Shown here: piece after piece, positions 1 to 10,496 of the stretch
Layout: every line of letters starts with the position of its first letter
How positions within the stretch are numbered: position 1 is the first letter of the stretch
Assembly: GCA_016721865.1 (NCBI GenBank)
Contig: JADKHF010000049.1
Location: 1 to 64,000, forward strand
DNA: 64,000 nucleotides
Direction: 5' to 3'
Origin: Nitrosomonas sp.
GTDB lineage: Bacteria > Pseudomonadota > Gammaproteobacteria > Burkholderiales > Nitrosomonadaceae
Program-made: the position numbers and the translations under genes
Notes under the pieces: generated by a model
The model's input: the letters and a program-made list of their open reading frames with translations, nothing else
The model's database searches: none
What the model was told of the DNA's origin: nothing

Positions 1-984
1 CTTTCTGGGTGAGCAGTGCCCGGATAGTTGCGAGCGTTCTTATTTGCCGAGGCTTAGCAGCAGCAACGTTCTTATTGCGACGTGTTATCAGCTTGCGAAG
101 CCAACTCCTGGCCTCGGCCCTCTTCTCCGGCTCAAAGCGGATGACTCTCTTGCTCCATGGATCAACGGTTGCGAAGATAAGTATCCCCGCGTTTGCTGAT
201 ACCAAGCAATAACTGTTTGCCACCCCTTGAATGCTGCCCGGGCACTAACCCTAGCCATGCGACCAATTGTCCTGCTCTTGAACTCTGTAGCATTCCCCAC
301 GGTTGCCACAATGGCGCTCGCTGTAATCAGCCCAACACTCGGAATGGCTTCCAGTCTTTGCTGGCTTCGCTCTCCTTGTGCCAAAGCTTGATTTGCAACT
401 CTAACTCTTTCACCTGCCGATCCAGCTCCAGCGGGTGGTCATTCCAGTCTTTCGAACTCGGCGCATTGTTCCTGGCAAACCATTTTCAGCATCTTCCAGA
501 ATGTCAGGCGTACGTTTGCCAATCGTTGGATCCTGAGGATGACGATACCAAACTCAGAGAGTAGACCGCGTATCTGATTTGCCTGTGAAGTTCTCGCCTT
601 GACAAATCCTGTCTGACTCGGTGCGCTGATAGATAGCCTGTTGCTCAACAGTCTTGATCGGTACAAAAGCGCATATTGGGTCAGTAACTACTTCACAAAT
701 CGCTTCTGCATCGGCCATATCATGCTTGTTAGTCTTGACGTAGGGCTTGACGAACTGGGGCGACATGAGCTTGACAGCATGCCCAAGTCCAGCAACTTTC
801 TCGCCCAGTGGTGGGAACTACCGCACGCTTCTAGCCAATCAGGCAAGGCCCCAGATTGGCGGGGGGCCCGTCATCTGTCCGCGGCGTAATTACCTTACGC
901 GGCGCAGCCTTACCATGCTCATCTACACCGTGGATCTGAAACACCTCTCTTTGCCAAATCAATGCCTATTGTTGTAATCTTCAT
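1..984 (-). pseudogene. IS110-family transposase, copy A (frameshifted, partial)
   Basis: Read on the minus strand from the ATG at 984, the product begins MKITTIGIDLAKG, the RuvC-like DEDD N-terminus typical of IS110 transposases. The conserved block with VKPYVKTNKHDMADAEAI lies around 690-766, and the C-terminal transposase_20 (helix-hairpin-helix type) region lies around 88-384, including IPSVGLITASAIVATVG. These blocks fall in different frames, so several indels break the gene. It encodes a DNA recombinase for the surrounding IS and is probably inactive as written. The 3' end is outside the window. Confidence 0.8.
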
Positions 985-1083
985 ATCCCGGACGCTCCTC
1001 TCTGTTTTAGTGGTCATTGCACCACTACTTTGGCACTTTGATGCCGTTTTGGGTAGTGGGCGTCCGTTCCATTCTCTTCGTCA
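1..1083 (-). mobile_element. IS110-family element, copy A, cut by the window start
   Basis: The sequence is an inverted copy of the element at 3170-6930. The shared part begins next to a TGACGAAGA motif at about 1075-1083 and runs leftwards through an untranslated leader into a transposase gene that starts at 984. Bases 1000-1080 match 3172-3250 on the opposite strand with few differences. The right end of the element lies outside the window. IS110 elements use a DEDD transposase and usually lack clear terminal inverted repeats, so the exact end is uncertain. Confidence 0.8.
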
Positions 1084-1179
1084 CAAGCACCTCAAACTTT
1101 TCATTTTTTACAACAGCAGTTAATCTCTTTTGCACACAATACCTGTTGCTTTTCGCGCGAGGTTGGATTCTAGGCAGGA

Positions 1180-3007
1180 ATGATGTATTGCGTATTCCTC
1201 CGGGATTTTTGAAATTAAATCCAGTGCCTGATAGATTGCTTGCCAAGGCTCGGGGCGAGCAGTTTTGCGAATGTGCAGTGTCTTGTTATCCTTTGGTCTT
1301 GCTTGTTGCTGACGCGCATATGGCTGCGCCATGCGCTGGCATAGCGTCCTCACCTGTCATGGATATCGCAGCTTTTAAGCGCAAACGGATGTGATGCACC
1401 CCAGGTGATAGGCAAGCAATGTGATCCACGGGGTGACCTTCCACGCGTTGGGTCGTTTGATGGTAGGCAAGGGGCTGTCCACAATTCCGATTTCAGGCTG
1501 CGAAAAAATACGGCCTCCAGATCAGTCATGCATGATGTACGATACGGCAGGAGCTTCTCGGCATCCCAGTCCATCATGTTGGTGCGCAAACAGTACACGC
1601 CAGCGTATTCCTTCGCTGCAACGTTTGCTACGCTCAAAAGTGTAACCTGGTGGCAAGATTGCTATGCAGGTGTTTTCCGACTTCGAATGGTGTAGTACCG
1701 GGCCACTCGCGCATTATTTCCCACCCGCAACCACGTATTACCCGTTGCAATACCTTGTCGTATCGCCTGGTAGCCCTTTTTTGTTCAATCCATCCGCCAG
1801 CGCACGCGTTGCGTCTCAAAGCGTTGCTGAAACAGGAATCTATCGCAACTTCCTGGCCGCACGGCTGCTGGAGCGACAATACAGTTCCACTTCTTTTCAT
1901 CGTCACTCGGTTTGCTGTAAATCCGGACTTCATTCGTGCCTTGTACACGCACAATTTGCGATAATTCCTCGTCCCACGTCCACTTGGCGCTTGCAGCTGT
2001 ACACCAGGTAACGATAGTTTCCGTTCCTGCAGCCATTGAAGATTCGCTTCAGTCGCAATGCCCGCATCCATCACAATCAATGCGCTGGCCTTTGCGCCAG
2101 CTAGCGATGTAACCATCGTCTCGAGCGTGGCTGGTTCACTGGCATTACCAGCAAAAACCCAGCTGCTGCGCGGAGCCCGCTACTGTCAAGCACCAGACCC
2201 AGTGTGCAACCAGACGGGCGGTCCGCACCGCTTCTCCTTTGAACGGCCACGAACAAAGATCATTGTAGTTGCCGCTGCCTTCAAAGAAAGTATTGGTCAG
2301 ATCATACGACGTGATGGTGCAGTTCAGATCAAACAACGTACATTTCACGCATAAACGGGTGACGTTTCCAGCGCATCACGATGCCTTAACAATTGATCTG
2401 AAAGCACGATACAGGCGACTCAAGCTACATTGGTTGAAATCGTAATCGATGATCTCACCCAACCCACTCTCCCACTATAACCAGCGATGTGTAGATAACT
2501 CACTACCCGGCGCAACCATTCGGCAAACGAGCATGTGCCAATGGCCGTGGCCGCTTCCACTGATTCAGTCCCAGAGCCGTTAATTGAACATCCAGCTGCA
2601 AAGACTGCAATGCAGCATAGACCATATCGCCACCCCAGCACTGCGCAGTTCCGAGCTTTCGATGCTATCAATATCTGCCGTGCAATAATCTGCTGTCGCC
2701 ATGCGCTCCATCCCTCGGCGCATATTCTTTTACGCAGCAGTAAATTAGAAGCTATGCGCTGCGCCTCGGCTTCAATGGTTTCGTCAAAACTTGGAAGGTA
2801 AGATTGGGCTGGTGATGCAGGATGGCTTCAATACCCGATTGGTCAATTCACCCCCCAGTACTCACGACGGTATGGAAAACTCAGCACCCAGATTCAGCAG
2901 CGTTTGTTGTTTGACCTTGTTGCCGATACGGAAAGATTCAACCAATCGATAGGACTGGTAAGTGCTGCCGTCTTTTTGGAGCGGGTGGTGGTTTGTCTGA
3001 TATACAT
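1180..3007 (-). pseudogene. IS1634-family (IS4-like DDE) transposase remnant
   Basis: The minus strand from the ATG at 3007 begins MYIRQTTTRSKK, then in another frame continues with RLVESFRIGNKVKQQTLLNLG, a typical IS1634 N-terminus. A middle piece at 1634-2116 contains ALIVMDAGIATEANLQWL. A later piece at 1350-1637 contains GVYCLRTN and MTDLEAVFFRSLKSEL, the signature around the last catalytic glutamate (ahead of the LKSELG-like motif). The C-terminus near 1180-1300 reads LHIRKTARPEPWQAIYQAL. The pieces are in order but in changing frames, so the gene is decayed or badly sequenced. It sits between two inverted IS110 copies. I could not fix the IS ends; family members are known for long target duplications. 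Confidence 0.75.
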
Positions 3008-3931
3008 ACGCTTAAGCCTACTAAGCCGGGGTATGCGACAATATAAAACAACTATATTATGGCACTACAACGCACGAGAAAAATACGATCGTATATTATT
3101 CAAATGCTTTATAAAATTAACGGCCGGATAATAACAGTGAAATGACAGTTTCTGGACGGGTTCCTGACGAAGATAATGGAATGGACGCCCACTGCCCAAA
3201 ACGGCATCAAAGTGCCAAAGTAGTAGTGCAATGACCACTAAAACAGAGAGGAGCGTCCGACATGAAGATTACAACAATAGGCATTGATTTGGCAAAGGGT
3301 GTTTCAGATCCACGGTGTAGATAAGTATGGCAGGGCTGTGCTGCGTAAGCAGTACGCCGCGGACAGATGACGGAGTTCTTTGCCAATCTGGGGCCTTGCC
3401 TGATTGGCTTAGAAGCGTGCGGTAGTTCCCACCACTGGGCGAAAGTTGGGTGGATTTGGGCATACTGTCAAGCTCATGTCGCCCCAGTTCGTCAAGCCCT
3501 ATGTCAAGACTAACAAGCATGATATGGCCGATGCAGAAGCGATTTGTGAAGCAGTTACTCGACCCAATATGCGCTTTGTACCGATCAAGACTGTTGAGCA
3601 ACAGGCCATTCTATCAGTGCACCGAGACCCAGACGGGGATTTGTCAAGGCAAGAACTTCACAGGCAAATCAGATTCGCGGTCTACTCTCTGAGTTTGGTA
3701 TCGTCATCCCTCAGGGATCCAATCGATTGGCAAACGCATGCCTGACATTCTGGAAGATGCTGAAAATGGTTTGCCAGGAACAATGCGCCGAGTGCTGGAA
3801 GACTGAATGACCACCTGGAAGGGCTGGATCGGCGGGTGAAGAGTTAGGTTCCAAATCAAGCGTAAACCTCCAACCTCACATTAACACCTGGTACATCATC
3901 GTTATCCTCAAACCTTTTACAAGGAGGAACG

Positions 3932-4222
3932 ATGTCATCATCAAATACGACAATTCATATCGAAACATGGCAAACCAGCGGTATGTCCCAGGCAGCTTAT
4001 TGCCGGGAACATGGTTTGAATACAAAGACGTTTGGTAATTGGGTTCCGCAAGCATCGTGCCGATCAGGTTTATTCGGTCGCCTGCGTTGGTTCCGATAAC
4101 GATCAAACCAATGTCTATGCCGGCGAATACACTGTGTCTTCGCGGACAGGGCGATCATTGTGCTGGAACTGCCATTCGACGGTTTCGCCGCATTGGTTGG
4201 GGAATTGTTGAAGTGTCTTTGA
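3932..4222 (+). pseudogene. tnpA: IS66 tnpA accessory protein (frameshifted)
   Basis: The ATG at 3932 follows an AAGGAGG ribosome-binding site at 3921-3927. The first 35 codons give WQTSGMSQAAYCREHGL and TKTFGNW, the helix-turn-helix start typical of IS66 orf1. The frame shifts near 4040 and again near 4150; the last readable part is IIVLELPFDGFAALVGELL. In IS66 elements this small protein is needed for transposition but is not the catalytic subunit. Here it is broken. Confidence 0.8.
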
Positions 4223-4247
4223 TTGCGAATCCGGGGAGATCTGGTTG

Positions 4248-4570
4248 ATGGTTGATCCGGTAGATATGCGCCGGGGATCGACGGTTTGTCGGTGTTAGTG
4301 GAGCAGGCGTTGCGGCGATCGCCTTGTGCAGGCTCGGCGTTTGTGTTTTGCAATCGCGCGGGCAATCGCATCAAAGTGTTGCTGTGGGACAGTACCGGTG
4401 TGTGGCTGTGCCAGAGGCGTTTGCATCGGGGACGGTTTGTTTGGCAACATTCCGGAGAAGGTGGCATTGTGTTGACGCAGCCGCAATGGGAGTGGTTGAT
4501 TGCCGGAGTGGATTGGCATCGTTTGGGGTTGCAGTCGTGCGTACGAAATATGGCTGAACGCCAATATTGA
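4248..4570 (+). pseudogene. tnpB: IS66 tnpB accessory protein (one frameshift)
   Basis: Starting at the ATG at 4248 the protein reads MVDPVDMRRG; one base is missing near 4272, after which IDGLSVLVEQAL continues in a new frame. The rest includes FVFCNRAGNRIKVLLWD and WLCQRRLHRGRFVW, highly typical of IS66 orf2 proteins (about 110 residues). The stop is at 4568-4570. One repaired base would give a normal-length product. Confidence 0.85.
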
Positions 4571-4606
4571 TGCCGCTTTTCGCAGGTTTTGTGGTACAAT
4601 AACACC

Positions 4607-6175
4607 ATGAAAACGCACGCAAAACAGTCAATTGAATTGGATCATCTGAACCTCGCGCCGGCGGTTAAAACCGGTATCAAATCTGATTCAATACTGCTTA
4701 CGCAAGCACAAAACGAACTCAAACTGCTGGAGGCGAAGAATCAGGCGCTGACGCTGGAACTGGGGCATTTGCGCCGCATTCGTTACAGTGTGAAGAGCGA
4801 AGCACTGTCGCAGCCACAGTTGAGTTTGTTCGAAGAAGACTAGCAAACTGATGTTTCTGCCGTTGAGGCGGAAATCGAGCAATTACCGCTGCCTGCTCCG
4901 CGAAGCCTAAGCGCGCACGCGCTGGGCGCCAGCCGTTGCCGGATCACCTGCCGCGCATCGAACACCGCCATGAACCGGAATCCTGTCACTGCAAACAGTG
5001 CGGCGGCGATCTGGTCAGAATCGGTGAAGACGTCACCGAACAACTCGACGTCAAACCCGCCGAATTCTTTGTGCACCGCCACATCCGTCCGCAATATTCC
5101 TGCCGGGCATGCGAAACTGTGGTCGCGGAACCGGTACCGCCCGCAGTGATCGACGGCGGCATGGCGGCACCAGGTTTGCTAGCCCGGATCGTCGCGGCTA
5201 AATACCTCGATCACCTGCCGCTGTATCGCATCACGCAAATCGCCGCCCGCGAAGGTGTCCGCTTTATCGCTCTCACCCTGGCGGAGTGGGTTGGACGCGT
5301 CGGCGTGGCACTGCAACCGCTGGCTGACCGGCTGATCTGGCACTTGCTGCAGGTCGCGTGTTGCACGCCGACGAAACCCAGTGGCGCAACGATCCCAGCA
5401 GCGGAAAACGCAGCGCGCCTACCTGTGGGCGTATCGCAGCAACGACTTCGAATTGGAGCCGCGTATCATCGTGTTTGACTACCAAACCAGTCGTAGTGGC
5501 AAACATGTGCAAAACTTCCTCAACAGCTGGCAAGGCCACTTGCTGGTCGACGACTATAGCGGGTACAGGCTTTATTCTCAAAACAGCATCACCTGCACAG
5601 AATTAGGCTGTTGGGCGCACGCGCGCCGCAAATTCTTCGATCTGCATCAGGCCAACGCCAGCACCGTTGCATTCGAAGCATTGCAACGCATTGGCAAACT
5701 TTACGCCGTCGAAGCCGAAAGCAAGCACTTATCGACCGAAGCACGGCAACAACTGCGTGCCGAAAAAGCCTGCCGATCCTGCAATCGTTGCACGACTGGT
5801 TACTGCAAACCCGCTTTCATACCGCCGATGGCGGCAGCACCGCCAAAGCCATCGACTACACTTTGAAGCGCTGGCAAAGCCTGATCCGCTACGCCGGCGG
5901 CGGACACCTGCCGATTGACAACAACCCCGTCGAAAACCTCTTCGCCCCATCGCGCTCGGCAAGAAAAACTGGCTGTTCACCGGCTCCGAGCGCGCCGGAA
6001 AACGTGCCGCCGCCATCCAAACCCTGCTCGGCACCGCAAACTCAACAGCCTCAACCCCGCACAATGGCTAGCCGACACCCTCGAAAAACTCCCCACCTGG
6101 CCTAACAGCCGAATCGATGAACTGCTACCCTTCGCACCGGAGGCTATTGAAGCATTGTTGAAGGAATGTGGGTAG
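4607..6175 (+). pseudogene. tnpC: IS66 tnpC transposase (in-frame stop and frameshifts)
   Basis: The DDE transposase of the IS66 element. The N-terminus from 4607 holds a leucine-rich coiled coil and KSEALSQPQLSLFEED, followed by a TAG stop at 4841-4843. The same frame resumes with a zinc-ribbon-like part containing CHCKQCGGDLVRIGEDV, then CRACETVV. The catalytic core is spread over 5381-5866 (LLVDDYSGY, GCWAHARRKFFD) and ends near PIDNNPVEN at about 5910-5935 in another frame. The final LPFAPEAIEALLKECG ends at 6175. Several frameshifts plus the stop make it inactive as written. Confidence 0.85.
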
Positions 6176-6958
6176 ATGGTGGGGTTGGAGGCTTACAATC
6201 AAGCTTTGGCACAAGGAGAACGAAGCCAGCCAAAGACTGGAAGCCATCCCTGGTGTTGGCCCGATTACAGCGAGCGCCATTGTGGCAACTGGGGGGAATG
6301 CTACAGAGTTCAAAGCAGTAGACAATTGGCCGCATGGCTGGGGTTAGTGCCCAAGCAGCATTCAAGCGGTGGCAAACAGTTATTGCTTGGTATCAGCAAA
6401 CGCGGGGATACTTATCTTCGTACCCTGCTGATCCATGGAGCAAGAACGGTCATCCGCTTTGCCGAGAAGAAGGCCGAGCCAGAAGCTGGCTGCGCAAGCT
6501 GATAACACGGCGCAATAAGAACGTTGCTGCTGTTGCCCTGGCAAATAAGAACGCTCGCATCATCTGGGCATTGCTCACCCAGAAAGCGACATTTCACCCC
6601 GATCACACTATGGCAACAACTGCTCGGCTCATTGATCGTGAGGGTTGATTAGAAGCGTATGGGTATGTTGCATTAAAAACGAGTTTAAGGAGAAGATTAC
6701 CACCGATTGCACGGGCAATCATGACATGATAGCGAGACTGGTCAGACCGTGAGTAGCTAAACCTGACTTAGCCCAAGTGCATAGAGCACGTGAAGATGAT
6801 AAGGTGCTACTCAGCAAATTCCATCAGGGACAGAGGCAATGAGCTTCACATAAAGTCCGGATGTATGGCTGCAATCTTTACCTTCTCAAAATCATCGACT
6901 GAAAGCTTGGCATAATGTGGGCGTCCATGTATGGGTTAAGAAAAAAGCCAGCCGTGAT

Positions 6959-7578
6959 TCAATCCACGAACTGGCTTGTCAGTTTTATGTCGGTTGCGAT
7001 GAGTGTGGATTCAATTTCCGCGAAACTCTTGGCCACATTATTGGGTGGAATGACTGCGCCAAGCTGCTTTTCGATCTGAGTCCAGGAGAAGATGCCACAT
7101 ATTTCAGGTAACCCGCTGGAATCATGGTCTATGACCAACTCATGCAACCGGTCGCTTTCACGCAAACTGGCCACAATGTTACCGACTCTGGCATGCGCAA
7201 CTTCCTCCAGGGATATTGCTTCCAGTTTCTCAAGCGGGGTCATCAAATCCAGCACAAGAATCTCACTGCGCTTAAACCCCTTTCCGGGATAAACCGCATG
7301 GGTTTTTCACCCAGAATATCGGTTGCAGTAATAATTCCAGCCAGCGAATTATCGTCGTTCACAACAAGCAGTGTACGCACTCCCCGATGAATCATATAGT
7401 TATTGGCAATTTCCATGGTGATATTGGACGCGATAACAGCGGCCTGCAATTTACGCAAATCAGTCATTACTTCAGATGCGGGTGATTCCAATGTTACTGA
7501 ATTTGGTGAGGCGGGTTTGGATATCTGCACAGTTCCAGTCAGATACTGTACAGGAAGCGATTTATATTCATTCATCAT
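6959..7578 (-). CDS. CBS-domain protein (one frameshift)
   Basis: Two overlapping minus-strand frames form one protein of about 200 residues. The N-terminal half (7578 to about 7260) contains a CBS motif, NYMIHRGVRTLLVVNDDNSLAGIITATDILGE split over a typical beta-alpha-beta pattern. The second half contains MTPLEKLEAISLEEV, then LHELVIDHDSSGLPEICGIFSWTQI, the second CBS repeat. The frame breaks at about 7260-7265, where one added base would restore VRILVLDLMTP. Paired CBS domains usually bind adenine nucleotides and sense energy state; the partner is unknown. It is a stand-alone gene downstream of dacB on the same strand. Confidence 0.7.
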
Positions 7579-7650
7579 ATTGTGTACTCCCTCGAGGGTT
7601 GATGGGAACCAACTGACTTCAAAATAGATAATCTACCTTGATCTGGAACT

Positions 7651-9127
7651 CTACGCCGAATAGCACTCGGGATCAATATGGAAGTGACTATTGCCGGTTA
7701 TAAACCCACTGCACCAGCGTATCCATTGCGGCACGGGATTGCCCGGCCTGATCGTGATTGACAAAAACACCACAACGACACGTCGCCCCATTTTATCCAG
7801 CAGATAGCCTGCCAGTGCGCGCACATTGTTTAATCCACCGGTTTTCATATGCGCCAGCCCTTTCACCGGAGTGTCGGTAAAACGATTCTTCAAGGTTCCG
7901 TCCACTGCCGCAATTGGCAATGACGAAATAAATTCCGGCATAACCGGACTGTTAAAGGCCGCAAGCAAAAGCTGCCCCATGTGCCGGGCGCTGATCCGTT
8001 CCTTGCGTGACAACCCGGAGCCATTTTCCACCACCAGTTCCGGAAAGCTCAATTGCTTGTCAGCAAGCCAGCGCCGGATTGCTGCATCGGATTTTTCCAA
8101 TGTTGCCGGAGAATTATTGACAACCACCTCACCCGTGCCGAGTGTCAAATAGAGCTGACGCGCTGCGATATTGTTACTGAATTTATTGATGCCGCGAATA
8201 ATATCCGCCAATGGTGGGGATTGATAAATCTTTAACGGCGACAAGCCTTTTGGAGTCTGGCCCAAGATTACATCGCCACCAAACAAACCGCCCTGCTGCA
8301 CCCATAGGCGTTTGAACAAATCACGGGTATAGATCGCGCTGTCCTGCAAGCTCAACATATACGATTGTTTACCGCACTGCTTGAAAAACTTCCGCTCAGA
8401 ACAACAGTAAAATTATTTTTATCTTTCTTATCCGCAATTGCATCAATCGTCAGTAAATTGCGCCAATCTCCACATGCACCTTGCGTAAGCTTCAAGTTAT
8501 TCTGTACCTGCAAAGATTCCGGCAATGGGTCAACGACGACACGAACTGCGTTTTTTTCAGGCTGTGGAAACAGATGGATGGTGGATGTGCGGTAATTCAC
8601 CAACAACGCTTCCGGAAGAATGTTGTAGGTGCGATAAGGCTGCCCGTCAAACTCACCCGGATCATCATTGGGAATAGCATAATGCGAATGATCCAGAACC
8701 AGATTGCCTTTAATTTCATGCAATCCAGTTTGACGCAAACGATGAATCAATAACCAGAAATTCTCCAGATCGAGCTTGGGATCACCGTACCTTTAATAAT
8801 CAGGTCGCCATGTAAAACGCCCTCAGTAATTTTGCCATTGGCATACAACATGGTCGGCCAGGTATACGCAGGCCCGAGTAATTCCAGCCCGGCATACGTC
8901 GTCAACAACTTCATCACCGAAGCAGGATTCATAGCAGACTCGGCATTGACCGCAACAATCGGCTGGCTTGCACCGGTTTCCTGAACGTACACCCCAATCG
9001 CCGATTCAGGAATGGCCAACTGTTGCAGTTTTTGTTTGACTACGAGTGGTAACTCATGGGCAAATACTGCAACCGGTAACGCAATGAGCAGGGCTGATAC
9101 ACCAAGATAGCGATAAATCCGGGACAT
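7651..9127 (-). CDS. dacB: D-alanyl-D-alanine carboxypeptidase/endopeptidase, PBP4 type (two frameshifts)
   Basis: A periplasmic peptidoglycan peptidase of the S13 (PBP4/DacB) family that trims or cuts D-Ala-containing cross-links. The start at 9127 gives a signal peptide (MSRIYRYLGVSALLIALPVAV...AHE). All three penicillin-binding motifs are present: SVMK around residue 70, SNN (in NKFSNNIAARQL) and KTG (in HMKTGGLNNVRALAGYL). The coding frame changes near 8793 (one base missing; GTGDPKLDLENFWLL restored) and near 8360 (a T run; QCGKQSYMLSLQD restored). Because the catalytic motifs are intact on both sides, sequencing error is more likely than gene death. Confidence 0.82.
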
Positions 9128-9151
9128 TTTTCTGAATAGAACTCCAGGTTA

Positions 9152-9458
9152 TTATTTTTTGCCCCTGCACATCGCAAATCCATCATCCCATCCCATGCGA
9201 TATTGCCCATCCTTATCATAGCGATTGACGTCTTTAAACGCCCAACTCGTTCTTTTGGCCGTTTCACAGCCGTCGATGTAACCTTGCTGCGTACTCTCCG
9301 GGTAACCGGTCAGATTATATTTAGGTTTTGCACTTTCAGGTAACGGACCGGCCGGGCGCTCAGGTTTTCTGGCGGGAAGCTGTTGTTTTCCGGCACTCCG
9401 CTACACGCAGAAACCATTAACACGACAAGAATAAGAAAAACGATAAACGATAACGCAT
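9152..9458 (-). CDS. small lipoprotein with GYIDGCETAK and MGWDDGF motifs (two frameshifts)
   Basis: The minus strand after the ATG at 9458 encodes a hydrophobic lipoprotein signal ending in VSAC followed by SGVPENNS. After a second frame change near 9355 the mature part reads KYNLTGYPESTQQGYIDGC, ETAKRTSWAF, then RMGWDDGFAMCRGKK and a stop at 9152. The two conserved Cys (CETAK and AMCRG) suggest a disulfide-bonded or lipid-anchored periplasmic domain. I have seen this motif pattern only in uncharacterised lipoproteins. It lies directly upstream of dacB on the same strand. The start is uncertain because of an indel within the first codons. Confidence 0.6.
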
Positions 9459-9483
9459 GAATAGGACCTCTGGTAATTGCCAA

Positions 9484-9595
9484 GGAATCTCTGAATAGCT
9501 GTCATTTCGAGTATGGCGAGAAATCGATATTGATTGATTGTAGAAGATTCCTCACTACATTCGGAATGACTATTGTGGATTAATCAGAGATTTCC
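9484..9595. repeat. dispersed palindromic repeat, family 1 copy a
   Basis: A 112-bp intergenic element whose ends are imperfect inverted repeats (GGAATCTCTGAATAG at the left, TTAATCAGAGATTTCC at the right). The inner halves are also complementary: GTCATTTCGAG...GCGAGAAATC opposes GATTCCTCAC...TCGGAATGAC. A related element is at 21712-21824. It resembles the small non-coding MITE or REP-type repeats with GTCATTTCGAG cores seen in many proteobacteria. It lies 12 bp downstream of the sucD stop and could fold into a long stem as transcription leaves sucCD. Confidence 0.75.
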
Positions 9596-9607
9596 TAAAA
9601 GACTAAA

Positions 9608-10483
9608 CTATAAAACAGATTTCAATAACTTTCCCATTTCAGCCGGATTTCGGGTGACTTTAATGCCGCAGGATTCCATCACTTCCAGTTTTTCCTGTGC
9701 CGTCCCCTTGCCGCCTGAAATAATCGCCCCGGCATGCCCCATGCGCTTTCCGGGCGGGGCGGTCACGCCGGCAATAAATCCAACCACCGGTTTTCGCATA
9801 TGATCTTTCACCCAGTGCGCACAATCCTCTTCGTCAGTTCCACCAATCTCTCCCACCATCAGCACGGCATCGGTTTCGTCATCGTCATTAAACAATTGCA
9901 GGACGTCGAGGTGCTTTAAACCGTTCACAGGATCACCGCCGATGCCGATGCAGGTGGATTGCCCCAACCCCAGCGCCATGGTTGTGCTGACCGCCTCATG
10001 GGTCAATGTGCCCGAACGCGAAACTACGCCGATGCGGCCTTTTTTATGAATGTAGCCTGGCATGATGCCAATCTTGAGCTCATCCGGCGTGATGATTCCC
10101 GGGCAATTCGGGCCGATCAGCCGGGTTTTCTTGCCTTGCATTTTGTAGCGCGTGCGAAGCATATCGCGCACCGGAATGCCTTCGGTGATGCAGATCACCA
10201 GATCCAGCTCGGCCTCGACGGCTTCATCAATTGCCGCCGCGGCAAAAGGCGGTGGCACATAAATGACCGAAACGTTGGCGCCGGTTTGCTGTTTGGCTTC
10301 CTTGACCGTGGCATAAACCGGTATGCCTTCAAAATCCTCACCGGGTTTGCGCGGATTCACACCGGCGACAAAGCATTCCTTGCCGTTTACATAGTCGCGG
10401 CACATGCGGGTATGAAACTGCCCGGTTTTCCCGGTAATGCCCTGCGTCATCACGCGGCTGTTGCGATTAATCAGAATAGACAT
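9608..10483 (-). CDS. sucD: succinate-CoA ligase, alpha subunit
   Basis: A 291-residue protein starting MSILINRNSRV at 10483; the AAAGGAG ribosome-binding site lies 7-13 bases upstream, and longer upstream frames are not needed. It carries the CoA-binding Rossmann motif GITGKTG near residue 17, IGPNCPGII near 125, and the active-site histidine in MGHAGAIISGG near 247, which is phosphorylated during catalysis. With SucC it interconverts succinyl-CoA plus ADP and phosphate with succinate, CoA and ATP in the TCA cycle. It is encoded 13 bp after sucC, so the two are co-transcribed. Confidence 0.96.
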   Translation of the reverse strand: MSILINRNSRVMTQGITGKTGQFHTRMCRDYVNGKECFVAGVNPRKPGEDFEGIPVYATVKEAKQQTGANVSVIYVPPPFAAAAIDEAVEAELDLVICITEGIPVRDMLRTRYKMQGKKTRLIGPNCPGIITPDELKIGIMPGYIHKKGRIGVVSRSGTLTHEAVSTTMALGLGQSTCIGIGGDPVNGLKHLDVLQLFNDDDETDAVLMVGEIGGTDEEDCAHWVKDHMRKPVVGFIAGVTAPPGKRMGHAGAIISGGKGTAQEKLEVMESCGIKVTRNPAEMGKLLKSVL

Positions 10484-10496
10484 GGCACGACTCCTT

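Larger units (their letters stand above)
3862..6196 (+). mobile_element. IS66-family element inside IS110 copy B
   Basis: Terminal inverted repeats are visible: GTAAACCTCCAACCTCACA at the left end and, on the other strand, GTAAGCCTCCAACCCCACC at the right end. The 8 bases before the left end (3854-3861) and after the right end (6197-6204) are both AATCAAGC, an exact 8-bp target duplication as expected for IS66. The 2335-bp element carries the three standard genes tnpA, tnpB and tnpC in order on the plus strand, all damaged by small indels. Confidence 0.95.
3262..6648 (+). pseudogene. IS110-family transposase, copy B (interrupted)
   Basis: The ATG at 3262 opens MKITTIGIDLAKG, then a missing base near 3303 shifts the frame. 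The block with VKPYVKTNKHDMADAEAICEA lies at 3477-3550. The gene is interrupted at 3861 by the IS66 element and resumes at about 6205 with QALAQGERSQ..., followed by LAAWLGLVPKQHSSGGK and ISKRGDTYLRTLLIHGAR, the conserved C-terminal transposase_20 region, to the stop at 6646-6648. Insertion plus several frameshifts make it non-functional. It is the same family as copy A, with near-identical residues where both are readable. Confidence 0.82.
3170..6930 (+). mobile_element. IS110-family element, copy B, split by an IS66 element
   Basis: Left part 3170-3861 and right part 6205-6930 join into about 1.4 kb, the usual IS110 size, once the IS66 insertion and one copy of the 8-bp duplication are removed. 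The left end matches copy A inverted. The right, non-coding end contains a hairpin-rich tail at about 6700-6860 and ends near TGGGCGTCCATGTATG at 6918-6933. That resembles, in inverted form, the GGACGCCCAC block near the left end at 3183-3192. Confidence 0.8.

Noticed and set aside
3997..4608. 203-codon minus-strand frame inside IS66
   Set aside because: It is antisense to tnpA and tnpB, which have clear family motifs.
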